Assembly: GCA_020796225.1 (NCBI GenBank)
Contig: CM036767.1
Span: forward strand, 10,279,927-10,343,926
Length of the DNA stretch: 64,000 bases
Reading direction: 5' to 3'
From: Arion vulgaris
Lineage: Eukaryota > Mollusca > Gastropoda > Stylommatophora > Arionidae
Each line of letters starts with the position of its first letter. The first letter of the stretch is position 1. Positions 54,479 to 64,000 of the stretch are shown here, piece after piece. Under the pieces are notes generated by a model, which worked only from the letters and a program-made list of their open reading frames with translations, made no database searches and was not told the origin of the DNA. The position numbers and the translations under genes were made by a program.

Positions 54479-54780
54479 TGGATAATGTGTGCTCACTTCA
54501 CAAGTTCATTTCGATGTCCGCCACTCAAGATTGTCTCCTTCAAGATGATACACAAGTCAAGGCACATTACACAACCTTTATTAAGTGTTACCAGGTCGGA
54601 GACTCGACCTGAGCTGACCAGATAAATCAGATATTCATTATAAATAATTTATTCTTATGTATATGTTATTGCCAGGTAACACTGATATGTAAACAAACAA
54701 AAAAAAACATTTATAACCATAATATAATTTCTGATTTCTTGAACGAAGTTTTGCAATAAACATTCTTCTTTTTTCTTCCC
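54479..54780 (+). other. Probable Pax2/5/8 3'UTR with poly(A) signal at 54755
   Basis: After the stop the sequence is AT-rich with no obvious transposon. AATAAA occurs at 54755-54760, followed by a T/C-rich tract that could serve as the downstream element. A retroelement tail starts near 54780. The extent is inferred, and longer 3'UTRs cannot be excluded. Confidence 0.5.
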
Positions 54781-54789
54781 CTTCGATCC

Positions 54790-55068
54790 CAGGAAGGCAT
54801 AGGTCTGCAACCAAGCCTTTCCAAGCCTACCTATCCAAGCCCATCTTTTCCAGATCTACTTCTTGCAGGGTCCTTCTTCTTCCTCAGGTGGTGAACTATG
54901 AATTTCCCTGGTTGTGGTTTCTGTAGCTATCTAGTGTTTTTTTTACTGGGTGGAGTAGCTAGCCCCACGATCAACTTCCTTTGTCGCCTCTTACGACATG
55001 CGTGGCAGGTAACAGTGATTCTATTCTTTACAACCCAATTTAGGCCCCGGTAACCACTCGGGCAAATG
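54790..55068 (-). mobile_element. LINE scrap followed by SINE family 3b
   Basis: 54790-54895 resembles the LINE 3' end of 45600-45960. 54905-55068 is the head and core of family 3b (CGCCTCTTACGACATGCGTG, GGCCCCGGTAACCACTCGGG). Confidence 0.65.
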
Positions 55069-55184
55069 AACATTATTAACACAGCTTATACATCTTCTTC
55101 TGCGAACCCCTGGAATTATGAATTTTCACTCTTTTTCCTTTAGTGCAACGGGAGACGAGGGTGGGTTGGTGGGGGAGTACCCGG

Positions 55185-55310
55185 CTTTCTTTAAAACTCA
55201 GAAACCTCCAACAGCTCCAGGCGTGTAGTGCTATGCTTAGTGCTGCAGAAACCTCCAACAGTTCTAGGCGTGTAGTTCTATGCTTAGTGCTGTGGAGACT
55301 CCTACTCAGG
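55185..55310. repeat. 62-bp tandem duplication
   Basis: CAGAAACCTCCAACAG(C/T)TC and AGGCGTGTAGTGCTATGCTT occur twice in succession. Confidence 0.75.
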
Positions 55311-55344
55311 TAGGGTTCAAAGCTGATATATATATAAATAAATA

Positions 55345-55830
55345 GCGTCTGCAGCTTAGGCGGTAGTAAGCTCGATCACAACCCAAGCGTATCTAGTTCA
55401 AACCCCGCTTCTGGATATTTGGAAGCAAATTTGTTCGCGTAGGTTTTTACGAACGGAAAAATATACCTCCACCGTTCGGAAAGCAATGGTTTAATTAAAT
55501 ATAAAACTAACGACAATCCCACGATTCGATCACGGGGCTTTCTCAAGGAGACATATAAAAAAAATGAACACTTCTTTTCTCTTCCACCATTTACTTCTTT
55601 ATAGAAGTGTTGGAGGGGGGACGTAGTGATCTTGTGTGTGCTTGTTTCAGGGCACTTTGTAAGCTGATATTCATTTTCGTAAGGTTGTTCTTGATGCCGT
55701 CACTCCATCTTTAGCGTGGTCTTCCTCCCTAAATGAACACTAAATAAACTAGGAACATAGATCTCAATAGGAAGAAGTACTGGAGATTCCATACATGAAT
55801 AATTAGAAATTTGAAATGAACACTTTAAAT
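55345..55830 (+). mobile_element. SINE family 2 joined to a Penelope-like fragment
   Basis: 55345-55490 is the tRNA-like head (AGCGTCTGCAGCTTAGGCGG, TCTAGTTCAAACCCCGC). 55495-55830 shares AATCCCACG.TTCGATCA and AACACTAAATAAACTAGGAA with 10040-10170; a short LINE scrap (about 55590-55735) interrupts it. Confidence 0.6.
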
Positions 55831-55919
55831 CTAAAACACGTACCCATTCTCAAAATTGTTCTTGTTTGAATCTCAAGAGGGTTATTGATTGCATTTTCTG
55901 CAAACCTGGTGTCATATTA

Positions 55920-56340
55920 AATGCATTAATGTGTCCACATTCCACTTGGTTCATGCACACTTAGCTCGTGTACATTTGGCTCATTTGCACTTGTGTCATG
56001 TACACTTGGCTCATTTGCACCTTAGTTGTGTACGTTTGGCTCATTTGCACCTTGACTGTGTACATTTGATTCCTGGGAAATGTAATCCTCTGTGTTTAGT
56101 TTATGTAGACTTGACTCATGTTACACTTGATTCATGTGCACTTGCCTACTCATGTGCACTTGCCTACTCATGGACACTAGACTACTCGTCTACACTAGAC
56201 TACTCATGTACACTAGACATTTAACTTACTTGTGCACTTGACTTCTCATGTACACTTCATCCCTCATGTACACTTCATCCATCATGTACACTTGACCCCT
56301 CATGTACACTTGACTTCTCATGTACACTTGACTATGTTGC
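55920..56340. repeat. Degenerate tandem repeat (CATGTACACTTGACT)
   Basis: Units of about 15-21 bp built on CATGTACACTTGAC/CATTTGCACTTG repeat roughly 25 times. Confidence 0.8.
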
Positions 56341-56599
56341 GCTTGATGTATATTTATTTTGTATTTAGTTCCGACCAGATCACTGTATATTCAAACAGCT
56401 CAAATTATTTCTTCAATTATTACAAAATGCTCAAAATTATTCTCAAAATGTAATAATGATCATTATTCTGTAATATTTATGTATGTGACTATTTGCTTAT
56501 GCGATTGTGTGTGCGAGAGAGAGAGAGAGAGAGTGGTGGAGGGAACTTCCATGCGAAAAGTAAAACTGTTTTGATTTTTGTGTATAACTTTGATATTAT

Positions 56600-57190
56600 A
56601 TTCCCCTCGTACCGTTATACGTTACATGGGGACCTGCAATCAATTTCTCCGTACCGCTCTATCCTGTGCAACTTGTTCAATCCCTTCTATATTATAGAGT
56701 CCGCTATATCTCGCCTCTCTTAGTAAAGTCTGCTTCTAGGTGCCTCTCTTAGTAAAGTCTGCTTCTAGGTGCCTCTCTTAGTAAAGTCTGCTTCTAGGTG
56801 CCTCTCTTAGTAAAGTCTGCTTCTAGGTGCCTCTCTTAGTCAAGTCTGCTTCTAGGTGCCTCTCTTAGTAAAGTCTGCTTCTAGGTGCCTCTCTTAGTAA
56901 AGTCTGCTTCTAGGTGCCTCTCTTAGTAAAGTCTGCTTCTAGGTTCCTCTCTTAGTAAAGTCTGCTTCTAGGGCCTCTCTTAGTAAAGTCTGCTTCTAGG
57001 TGCCTCTCTTAGTAAAGTCTGCTTCTAGGTTCCTCTCTTAGTAAAGTCTGCTTCTAGGGCCTCTCTTAGTAAAGTCTGCTTCTAGGGCCTCTCTTAGTAA
57101 AGTCTGCTTCTAGGTGCCCTTATGGATTATTGTCTTCTTGAAACCTTGCATCCCACTTTAATGAAAACGTTGATATGCCCTGATAAAAGA
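56600..57190 (-). mobile_element. LINE 3' end with a 29-bp minisatellite inside
   Basis: The flanks (56605-56705 and 57115-57190) are collinear with 48985-49230. Between them about 14 copies of CCTCTCTTAGTAAAGTCTGC + TTCTAGGTG derive from the LINE's own GCCTCTCTCAGCAAAG.. segment. A (GA)n run (56512-56534) and AT-rich DNA lie just upstream. Confidence 0.85.
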
Positions 57191-57284
57191 TGTGTATTAG
57201 GATGTGATGAAGCAACATCTTCTTGTTGGCTACTGCTGTCTTTGAGCGTATTCAACCTTTAGCCTGACAAAAAGCAGACAAGCG

Positions 57285-57550
57285 TAATAAGTAAGGAATC
57301 ATTATTCAGGCCACGAGGTATAGACTAGGAATATGTCAAACAGCTCTCTGCCAGTGGCAGTAGGTGGAACAGACACAGAAGCTTGTTCTGCACGACTGTC
57401 CTCTCTTGTGTGAGATGAGAAGCAACATGTGGCCACACTCAGTTGACCTAAAAACTAAGCTTTGGGGACACCTGTTGACCTGAAGCTGACTGCCCAGTTT
57501 GTGGTCCACAGTAAACTAAACGCATGACCAGAGATCACTAAAGAATCATT
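57285..57550 (+). mobile_element. LINE RNase H-distal tail
   Basis: TETEACSARLSSLV, MWPHSVDLKTKLWG and CCCAGTTTGTGGTCCACAGT are recognisable with frame breaks. Confidence 0.65.
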
Positions 57551-57646
57551 TTAAAAATAAAAAACTTTTGTTAATGCCCGAATATCGCTTTTCAGAACAG
57601 TGTTGTAAAGGTGGAATATGATCAATAAATAAACAGGGTACAAGTA

Positions 57647-57872
57647 TTAACCCTTTCGCTGCTACATACTTTCCGAAGGCTGAGCTATAAATAGCTACTC
57701 TTTGTTTCTAGGTCACGAACGTGAATGTACGCCTATAGCAGTTACAGTAGAAATGTATAACGTGTTAACAGGTCTTTAGCCCACAGAGGAGAGATAATAA
57801 CAGATGTGGTATTGCGTTTTTAGAAGTGAATGGGGAAACGTATATATACGTCCTTAGCAGCTAAAGGGCTAA
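57647..57872. mobile_element. piggyBac-like palindromic MITE
   Basis: TTAACCCTTTCGCTGCT at the left is answered by AGCAGCTAAAGGGCTAA at the right, with TTAA at the left edge. Four internal short palindromes are shared with 2490-2705. Confidence 0.75.
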
Positions 57873-57889
57873 TAGCTTCCTTGTTTTCA

Positions 57890-58325
57890 TCTTGTAATGG
57901 TGGAACAGGAGTCTGTGGAATTTAATGACCACATTGCTAGTGCAGTCGCCGTGAAGCTGTTACGATTAAGATTTTTTATTTTATTCCTGCAACAGAAAAA
58001 AGTCATTGGCCTTATAGTGGATTGAACACGAGTCTCCCGCAAGGAGGCCGCGCTCTAATCCATTGGCCAGACGCTTAGGTTACTGCGGTTAGGATTTTTT
58101 TTATGCCCGCAACAGAAAAAAAGTCATTTGCTTTACAGTGGATTGAACACGGGTGTCCCGAATGGGAGCCGCGCTCTAATCCATTCGGTCAAACGCTCCT
58201 TGAAGTTAAATACCACGAGATATTTTGAGGAGTATGGTGTAAGACCCGTATTTTTCATTGACCGTCTTTATACGATGTGTGATGTGGTCAACATCACGCC
58301 GGCAGTATAAGAAGTTAGTTTGTTC
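57890..58325 (-). mobile_element. tRNA-like SINE heads and tails, clustered
   Basis: TGGATTGAACACGAGTCTCC and TGGATTGAACACGGGTGTCC are two B-box-containing heads in tandem (58020-58075 and 58138-58198). 58200-58320 is a decayed 3' half of the SINE described at 25960. Confidence 0.6.
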
Positions 58326-58329
58326 CTTT

Positions 58330-58915
58330 CGTGTCAAAGGCGGCACATAGGGCAGAGGTTTTAGATCTCCATTTGATGCGGTTCGTTGCTAGCAGTTGGA
58401 GATCTCGTATGGTCTACATCCCAATAGTTTACTTTCTTGTAGGATTGTTCTTCGAAGAGTGGTCTTAGGTCTTCCACGTTTTCTTTTCCCAACTGGTGAC
58501 CACATAAGTGTACAAAGTAGAAGTATAAATTACAACTTTTTTTTCTTGACTATTGTTATTGTACCGAAACTCATGTATAGAAGAATGATGAGAATCCCAT
58601 GGACTGCTAAAATGACTATTGTTGAGGTGTTGAATGAGATCAAGACACAGAGAAAGCTTATCATCAATATAAGAAAGAGGCAGTCATCATTTTTCGGGCA
58701 TGTGATGAGGAGGGAGGTTTAGAACACATTGAGACAACCGGTAAAATCGAGGGTAGACGAGACAGGGAAAGACAGAGAGGAAAAATTTTGGATAGCCTGA
58801 CTTCATGGCACGGTAGAGCGTCAACATCTGAGTTGATAGCGAACACCAACGACAGAGATTTATGGAGATTCATGATCGCCCACGCCAGCCGGCACGGTAC
58901 CTGATGATGATGACC
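58330..58915. mobile_element. Two LINE tails in opposite orientation
   Basis: 58330-58500 (-) resembles 30061-30262. 58575-58915 (+) reads RMMRIPWTAKMTIVEVLNEI then QSSFFGHVMRRE, with a stop and a frame break before the IAHASR-type end. Confidence 0.7.
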
Positions 58916-59084
58916 GAAACTCATGAACAAAAATAGTTTTATTTTGTGTCAGTTTATCTGGAGTATATGTAACGACGTTATGTATTTTTAATTTGTGTAT
59001 AGATGAATCTCATTGCAAATTTTTACTATTCTGTCTTAATATACAATTACATTGCTGAATGTTATTCGTATTACAGCCTGTGTT

Positions 59085-59545
59085 GAAGATCTTCTTTTGA
59101 CATCACACAGTTACCGGGTTGTTACCCAGTGTCATGGTTTTCTGTTTTTGTCTTGCGCTGTTCTGGGGGATTGGGTGATTGCTATTTTTGCTACTTCACA
59201 GGATTCTGCTATGCCATCTAACCATCTTTTTCGTGGTGTTCCTCTCACCTTTTTTCCCGATGTTCTGTTGTAGAAGACTCTGTATACATTGGCGCTTGGA
59301 TGCATTCTTATTAAGTGGCCAAACCAGTTTATTCTTTGTTTTTCAATGTAATTCAAGCAAGGTTCTGTCCCAACTTTCTTTCTTATGCTGACGTTGGTGA
59401 CTCTATCTTTTCTGATGTTGTTGGTAACATTTCGCAGTCACCTCATTTCCCATGTAGTTATTTTTTGTGACTGTGCTTTGCTCCATGTTTGTTCCTGGTA
59501 GCACAAAGTAAGTATGAAAATGCTGTTGATCATCTGTTGCTTAGC
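59085..59545 (-). mobile_element. LINE 3' region
   Basis: The minus strand encodes NYIEKQRINWFGHLIRMHPS, then [16 protein letters not shown]. It is the closest relative of 42570-42990 but has a single copy of the 32-bp terminal unit. Confidence 0.75.
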
Positions 59546-60075
59546 TGCCTGTGAGAAGATGCTTAGTATCTAGAAAGTCTTCGTTTGTTGCTCCTAGTTT
59601 TCTTAATGTTCTGTGGAAACCATTGCCCTGATCGTTCATTTCCTTCTCTTCCAGAAACCATGTCCGTCAGTACTGCCCTCTCTATCTACGAATTCATTGT
59701 CACATTCAATGTAACCAAAATAATTTGTTGCCCCCCTGATATGATGTTGTTTATGACGTGTTTCGCCTTGTTACATACATTTACTGTAATCTTTCCTTGT
59801 ATTGTTTATGAGGAACTGTTTTTCCATGTTCAGATATTGTCTGATGCATATATTTCTCATTTTAACTGTCCTGGAAGTTGTCAGTTATCATTTTTCTGTC
59901 ACGTTGTGTAGTTTTTTTTTAAATGTTTTGGTTTGCCTAGAATTCATTCTATTTTGTAGCATCAACCAGTTTCTTTGAAATTGAGTTCTTTCTGGATAGA
60001 TCTATTTATTCTCTTCTCTGTCCAAAGCTGAAACCTCTTCTCTGCCTATGATATGTTTCCTAAGTATATATATAT
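59546..60075. other. Intergenic DNA with a LINE scrap
   Basis: The last 130 bp (59940-60050) match the minus-strand LINE at 33660-33720. The rest has no recognised feature. Confidence 0.35.
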
Positions 60076-60080
60076 ATATA

Positions 60081-60356
60081 AAAGGTGTTCAAGATAAAAG
60101 CAGCACCGTCAAGGTGTCAATCTGACATATGTTTATGAAACCGAGGTTTATGAGGTTCAATTATGACGTAGTATAGGTCAAGTGAGCGAGTCTTTATGTG
60201 ATGGTGTGTCATTTTGATGCGGGAAAGTGCGATGAACAAATTTGACAAAGGATGAGCTAGTCAGAACCGGTTTAAATAGTAAATAGACAAAACGCAATGT
60301 GTACCTGGCAACTTTTAATTTGTCAATTGGTCTGCTTTTATCTTGAACACCCTCTG
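60081..60356. mobile_element. Mariner-type MITE
   Basis: AGGTGTTCAAGATAAAAGCA and TTTTATCTTGAACACCCT form the ends, and the interior matches 19827-20031 (TTATGACGTAGTATAGGTCA). Confidence 0.82.
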
Positions 60357-60369
60357 TATATAAATATAT

Positions 60370-60535
60370 ATATATGTAAGAGTGAGAGGAAGACCTAGAA
60401 GACGATGGGTGCAAGATATCAATGACGATCTGAGAATGACTGTTGCTGACTTCGGTCAACTTGCTCAGAACATAGCTTTTCAGGACTGCTGTCATGTGAG
60501 CCTGGTTCAGGAGGGACAAACTACTTGATGATATA
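60370..60535 (+). mobile_element. LINE 3' fragment
   Basis: [20 protein letters not shown] then ADFGQLAQN is the familiar C-terminal end. It is bounded by TA repeats. Confidence 0.65.
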
Positions 60536-60879
60536 TATATATATTGCTCTATATGTTGAAGCGTAGACTTGTTGTTGTAGTGTTCAACAATGCTGCGTAG
60601 TGGTACACGTTGCAAACATACAAGTGTGTATGTACGTATAGATAAAGTGTGGTGTGCAATGTTTCTCATTTTGTGAAAGATCAGATATTATAACTTTACG
60701 GTAACAAATACTGTTAGTTTTTAACAATAATTTCATTGGGTAATTACTGTAATGAAAACTTGCTAATCTTCAATTAATTCATTTTTAAACGTACGTTCTC
60801 AAATCATATAATTTACACCACAAATCTACAATAATGTATATTGAGGTCATATACAATACTGCATAGACTCTATTTACAT

Positions 60880-61030
60880 TTCCGGTGTACAGAATCTCAA
60901 AAACTCATTTACATTTTTCATGTACACAGTTATTGAAGAGGTCATTTACGTTTTTAATGTATGCAGCTATTGAAGAGGTCATTTACATTTTGCATGTATA
61001 CAGCTATAGACGAGGTCCTTTACGTTATAG
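60880..61030. repeat. Short tandem repeat, about 37-45 bp x 3-4
   Basis: CTATTGAAGAGGTCATTTAC and CATGTATACAGCTAT recur with changes. 60540-60880 and 61030-61380 hold no other recognised feature apart from AT-rich DNA and a faint family-4 scrap (about 61200-61350). Confidence 0.6.
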
Positions 61031-61379
61031 ATAATATAATATTTTAGGATGTCATTTATATTATATATGGAGAGGTTACATCGATCCGACGAGTCTTTGT
61101 GTGTGGTGGTGAGGTATCGTAACTGCCACAGGCCCTAAAAGTACAAAGCTCGAGTCACATGTGAAGCGTTTATGCTAGTTTCCAGTGATCCCTGATCTCA
61201 ATGTATGTGTGATCGAGTTCCTAGTCCTATCGCTAAAGAATGAGAAAACATATTTTCCTGTTCAAATTGAGCCTGTAAAAAAACTCTTGGTATTGTAAAA
61301 TAAGTAGGCTGGAAAACCGCAGCCAGGCAAAAAAACTTTATTAAGAGTTTAAAATATAAATCTTAAGCACATTCGATTT

Positions 61380-61500
61380 CTGTGAAACTTTTTTTCTTTA
61401 CTAGTGTAGCTTCCCTAGACCACTACCTTAGTCACCTCTAACGACATACATTGTAGGTCGCAGTGGTACTGTTCTTTGTTCCCCTTGCAACACACGAGCG
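61380..61500 (-). mobile_element. TAAGAGGCGACT-superfamily SINE fragment
   Basis: CCTCTAACGACATACATTG and CGCAGTGGTACTGTTCTTTG mark the core. 61500-61850 is unremarkable. Confidence 0.55.
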
Positions 61501-61919
61501 GTATTTTTATATGAAAACAATTATAGTAAAAGCAGTAATTAATAACATTGAGATTCCCTATATCTCTGTTTGTTTGTTTGTCTGTGGCACAGTGAATATT
61601 TATCCAAACATTGCATTCACTTTCACGCACAGATTTGTCTCATATCTGCAAGGGAGACAATCTCGCTAGGGGAAATAAATGGAATTGGGCTAATCTACTT
61701 TCTGAGAAAACAAGGGGAGATAAATTCCATGATTACGTGACAACATTAAAGTTATTGTTTAGAAGAGATGATCTGTTGGATAACTTGTGAAAATCAAATT
61801 AACAGCTTGACAAAATTGACACTAGGGTTAGGCATACTGAAATTTGGAGTAGTTGGGTGGGTTGTGCTGAGTGGTTGAGACCTCTGCCTGTTGTTCTGAA
61901 GTTCGGAGATTCGAATCCT

Positions 61920-62530
61920 CTTTTTTCTTCTTCTTCGAAAGCTCCATATTTACCACTTTTCTTTTTCCTCCGATCCTTCAGCCCTTTGGCTCGGTGCCAT
62001 GGACATCGTAACCCTTCGGTTCGGTGCCATGGACATCGTAACCTTCGGTTCGGTGCCACGAACACCGTAAATCTGGGGAATCTGTGGCTTTTTCTGCCAT
62101 CCCGCGGAATTGAACCCGCACACACAGAGAGATATTCACCCGTAGTCCAACGCGCTACGAACACGCTGGGCAGACGGGCTGACCACTTGTTAAATCATTC
62201 TTTGTGATTTATATGGGATTTTAGCCCCAAAGCCATTGTATGTTGGACCAGTTATGCCCCTATAACAATAATAATAAAAAGCCCATAACCCGTTAGGGTC
62301 GTAAGGGTATCACTGTGGAAACATCAGCACAAAAAGCACACCATGAATCTCTGTCTTACTGCCCTACATATAGGCCGGGAAAATCCGATTTCTGCAACGC
62401 TTTTTATTTACTAGAGCAGCTTCTCTAGACCCTTACCTCCCTCGCATCTTACGACATGCCTTGTAGGTTGCAGTATTACTGTTCTTTGCTCCCCTTGTAA
62501 GCCCCGACAATATACTGGCGAACATGACTT
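61920..62530 (-). mobile_element. TAAGAGGCGACT-superfamily SINE hosting SINE family 1
   Basis: The host tail CTTCTTCTTCGAAAGCTCCA is at the left; after the inserted SINE it continues ACCACTTGTTAAATCATTCT and ends GCCCCGACAATATACTGGCG. A foreign segment (about 62265-62365) further interrupts it. Confidence 0.7.
61959..62181 (-). mobile_element. tRNA-derived SINE, family 1, three units
   Basis: It is flanked by ACCACTT (61952-61958 and 62182-62188). One internal unit more than most copies. Confidence 0.85.
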
Positions 62531-62699
62531 TCCATCTTCAGTAGAAGAGCAATGATATTCGCAAGTACCCGAGTCCAGCTAATATATTGCAACTGGTTCC
62601 GGGAGTCCTTTAAAAACAGACATATAGAACATGAAGAACAAGACATTTTAAGCATAGATATTCACAATTATAAGATAATTTCTTGAATTCTCTTTAACA

Positions 62700-63080
62700 A
62701 TATCAATTTTCCAATACTTCTCGATTTGTCTATTTTCCAATACTTCTCGATTTGTCTATTTTCCAATACTTCTCGATTTGTCTGTTTTCCAGTACGTCCC
62801 GATTTGTCTGTTTTCCAGTACTTCTCGATTTGTCTGTTTTCCAGTACTTTTCGATTTGTCTGTTTTCCAGTACTTCTCGATTTGTGTTTTCCATGTTTTG
62901 CTCGATTTGTCTGTTTTCCCTGTATTGATCGATTTGTCTATTTTCCAGTACTTTTCGATTTGTCTATTTTCCAGTGCTTCTCGATTTGTCTATTTTCCAG
63001 TACTTTTCGATTTGTCTATTTTCCAGTACTTCTCAATTTGTCTATTTTCCAGTACTTTTCAATTTGTCTATTTTCCATTA
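62700..63080. repeat. 26-bp minisatellite, about 14 copies
   Basis: The unit is CGATTTGTCTGTTTTCCAGT + ACTTCT. Phe/Ser/Val-rich frames across it (up to 148 codons) are repeat artefacts. Confidence 0.92.
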
Positions 63081-63106
63081 CATTTCCTAAAGAGACATAC
63101 CTGGTG

Positions 63107-63335
63107 GGTGTCTGTAAACCTAGAGTACTGAGCTCGATCACAACCCAAGAGTACCTGGTTCAAACCCCGTAGCGGACAAATTAGTTCCCGTGGATTGTTA
63201 CGAACTGTAAAACCAGACCTCGCCGTTCAGAAAGCAATGGCAAACTACTGAACGTATAAGTGGTGCCTATAAAATTAACGACTCGTTTACTGTTGATGAT
63301 GGCGTAGTCCTGTAAAGGATATGCCACGATTTGTA
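63107..63335 (+). mobile_element. tRNA-related SINE, family 2
   Basis: GGGTGTCTGTAAACCTAGAG, ACCTGGTTCAAACCCCG and the CTACTGAACGTATAAGTGGT tail. It starts at the right edge of the 26-bp array. Confidence 0.72.
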
Positions 63336-63499
63336 TTTCATTTCAAGATACGACCCAGTTTTCTGTGTTTAACCGTGGCCCCCTACATCATAAGGCCGAT
63401 TAGCTCAGACGGGAAAATCTCAATTCATGTTTAAGGGTGGCTGGTTTTTATAAGTGTTTAATAGAACAATGTGAGATTTTCTGCAATTCTACTACGAGT

Positions 63500-63640
63500 C
63501 CATTGTTTTTTATTGGCGAAACACGTAATAACAAAGTACTGTAGTTTTACAAAATACAACAACAATGACAATACACAGCAACGTTTCTACCAAAAGGCCT
63601 TTATCAAGCAAGCGATATAGCTGTCATAAATTTACTGCAG
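63500..63640 (-). mobile_element. Penelope-like fragment with hammerhead-type motif
   Basis: On the minus strand CTTGATAAAGGCCTTTTGGT + AGAAACGTTGCTG (about 63575-63607) repeats the motif at 49333. Confidence 0.45.
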
Positions 63641-63709
63641 TCTCCCCCTATACCGAGATTGATTATTTATTGCTGAAAAATGTTAATAATACTGATTTTC
63701 CTTAGAGTT

Positions 63710-63970
63710 TAACTTCTTCTTCTTCTTTGCGTTCGTTCTTTACGATCAATTTTAATTACTCTTTGTGATATGTTTAATCTTTGCCAAGAACGTGTATACG
63801 TTGCACATTGGTTTGGTAGGCCCCTAAACGCATAGACTTCTACACGTTTAGAACACATGCATCCGAATTCATCCATACCTCCTTAGTCGCCTCTTACGAC
63901 ATGCGTGGCAGGTAACAGTAGTTCTATTCTTTACACCACAAATTTGGGCCCCGGTAACCACTCGGACGAG
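63710..63970 (-). mobile_element. SINE family 3a with (GAA)n tail
   Basis: It is complete on the minus strand, from the CGTCCGAGTGGTTACCGGGG head and GTAAAGAATAGAACTACTGT core to the GCAAAGAAGAAGAAGAAG end. Confidence 0.85.
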
Positions 63971-64000
63971 TGTTTAACTTAATTTGTCAAATAATATAAC

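Noticed and set aside
62726..63172. 148-codon FSICLFSSTFRFV repeat frame
   Set aside because: 26-bp minisatellite; no codon bias or homologous family.

Overview
This is a eukaryotic, intron-rich and repeat-rich window. It is almost certainly animal. A mollusc, perhaps a heterobranch gastropod, is my best guess from the retroelement types and the style of the one host gene, but the lineage is an inference and I could not test it.

Only one host gene is visible: the 3' two thirds of a Pax2/5/8 (Pax-2/-5/-8, Drosophila shaven/sparkling) transcription factor gene on the + strand. Seven coding exons lie at 3407-3660, 21877-21932, 23761-24016, 31041-31283, 40881-40988, 52555-52662 and 54408-54478. 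Every junction is GT-AG, every phase matches, and together they read 364 residues to one stop. The first exon starts with the sequence that follows the paired domain (RIVRNKA..). The last exons carry the conserved Pax2/5/8 C-terminal signature (a Trp-Asn block running into SPYYY). The exons for the paired domain itself lie upstream of the window. A likely poly(A) signal is at 54755. The exons found contain a diverged octapeptide that still fits the Groucho-binding eh1 pattern, but no recognisable partial homeodomain.

The other ~98% is intron (3661-54407) and 3' intergenic DNA (about 54780-64000), mostly transposable elements and tandem repeats. There are many 5'-truncated non-LTR retrotransposon tails; the best copies are the RT domain at 7259-8655 (-) and the RT tail plus RNase H at 37166-38410 (+). 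There are several tRNA-derived or related SINE families, some ending in GAA repeats, and one recent copy with a 26-base poly(A) at 22560-22911. DNA-transposon derivatives include hAT MITEs with 8-bp target duplications, mariner-type MITEs, piggyBac-type palindromic MITEs and a decayed Tc1/IS630-type transposase at about 53745-54100. Penelope-like hammerhead-type motifs also occur.

Minisatellites are abundant (units of 14, 23, 25, 26, 27, 29, 30, 32, 35, 43, 59 and 89 bp). Several sit inside, and are visibly built from, retroelement tails. One 35-bp array at 27365-29011 is arranged as a giant inverted repeat inside the Pax intron and would fold into a long hairpin when transcribed. Non-repetitive blocks worth attention as possible cis-regulatory DNA are 10500-12340, 13240-13440, 43990-44300 and a CpG-containing block at 51390-51660.
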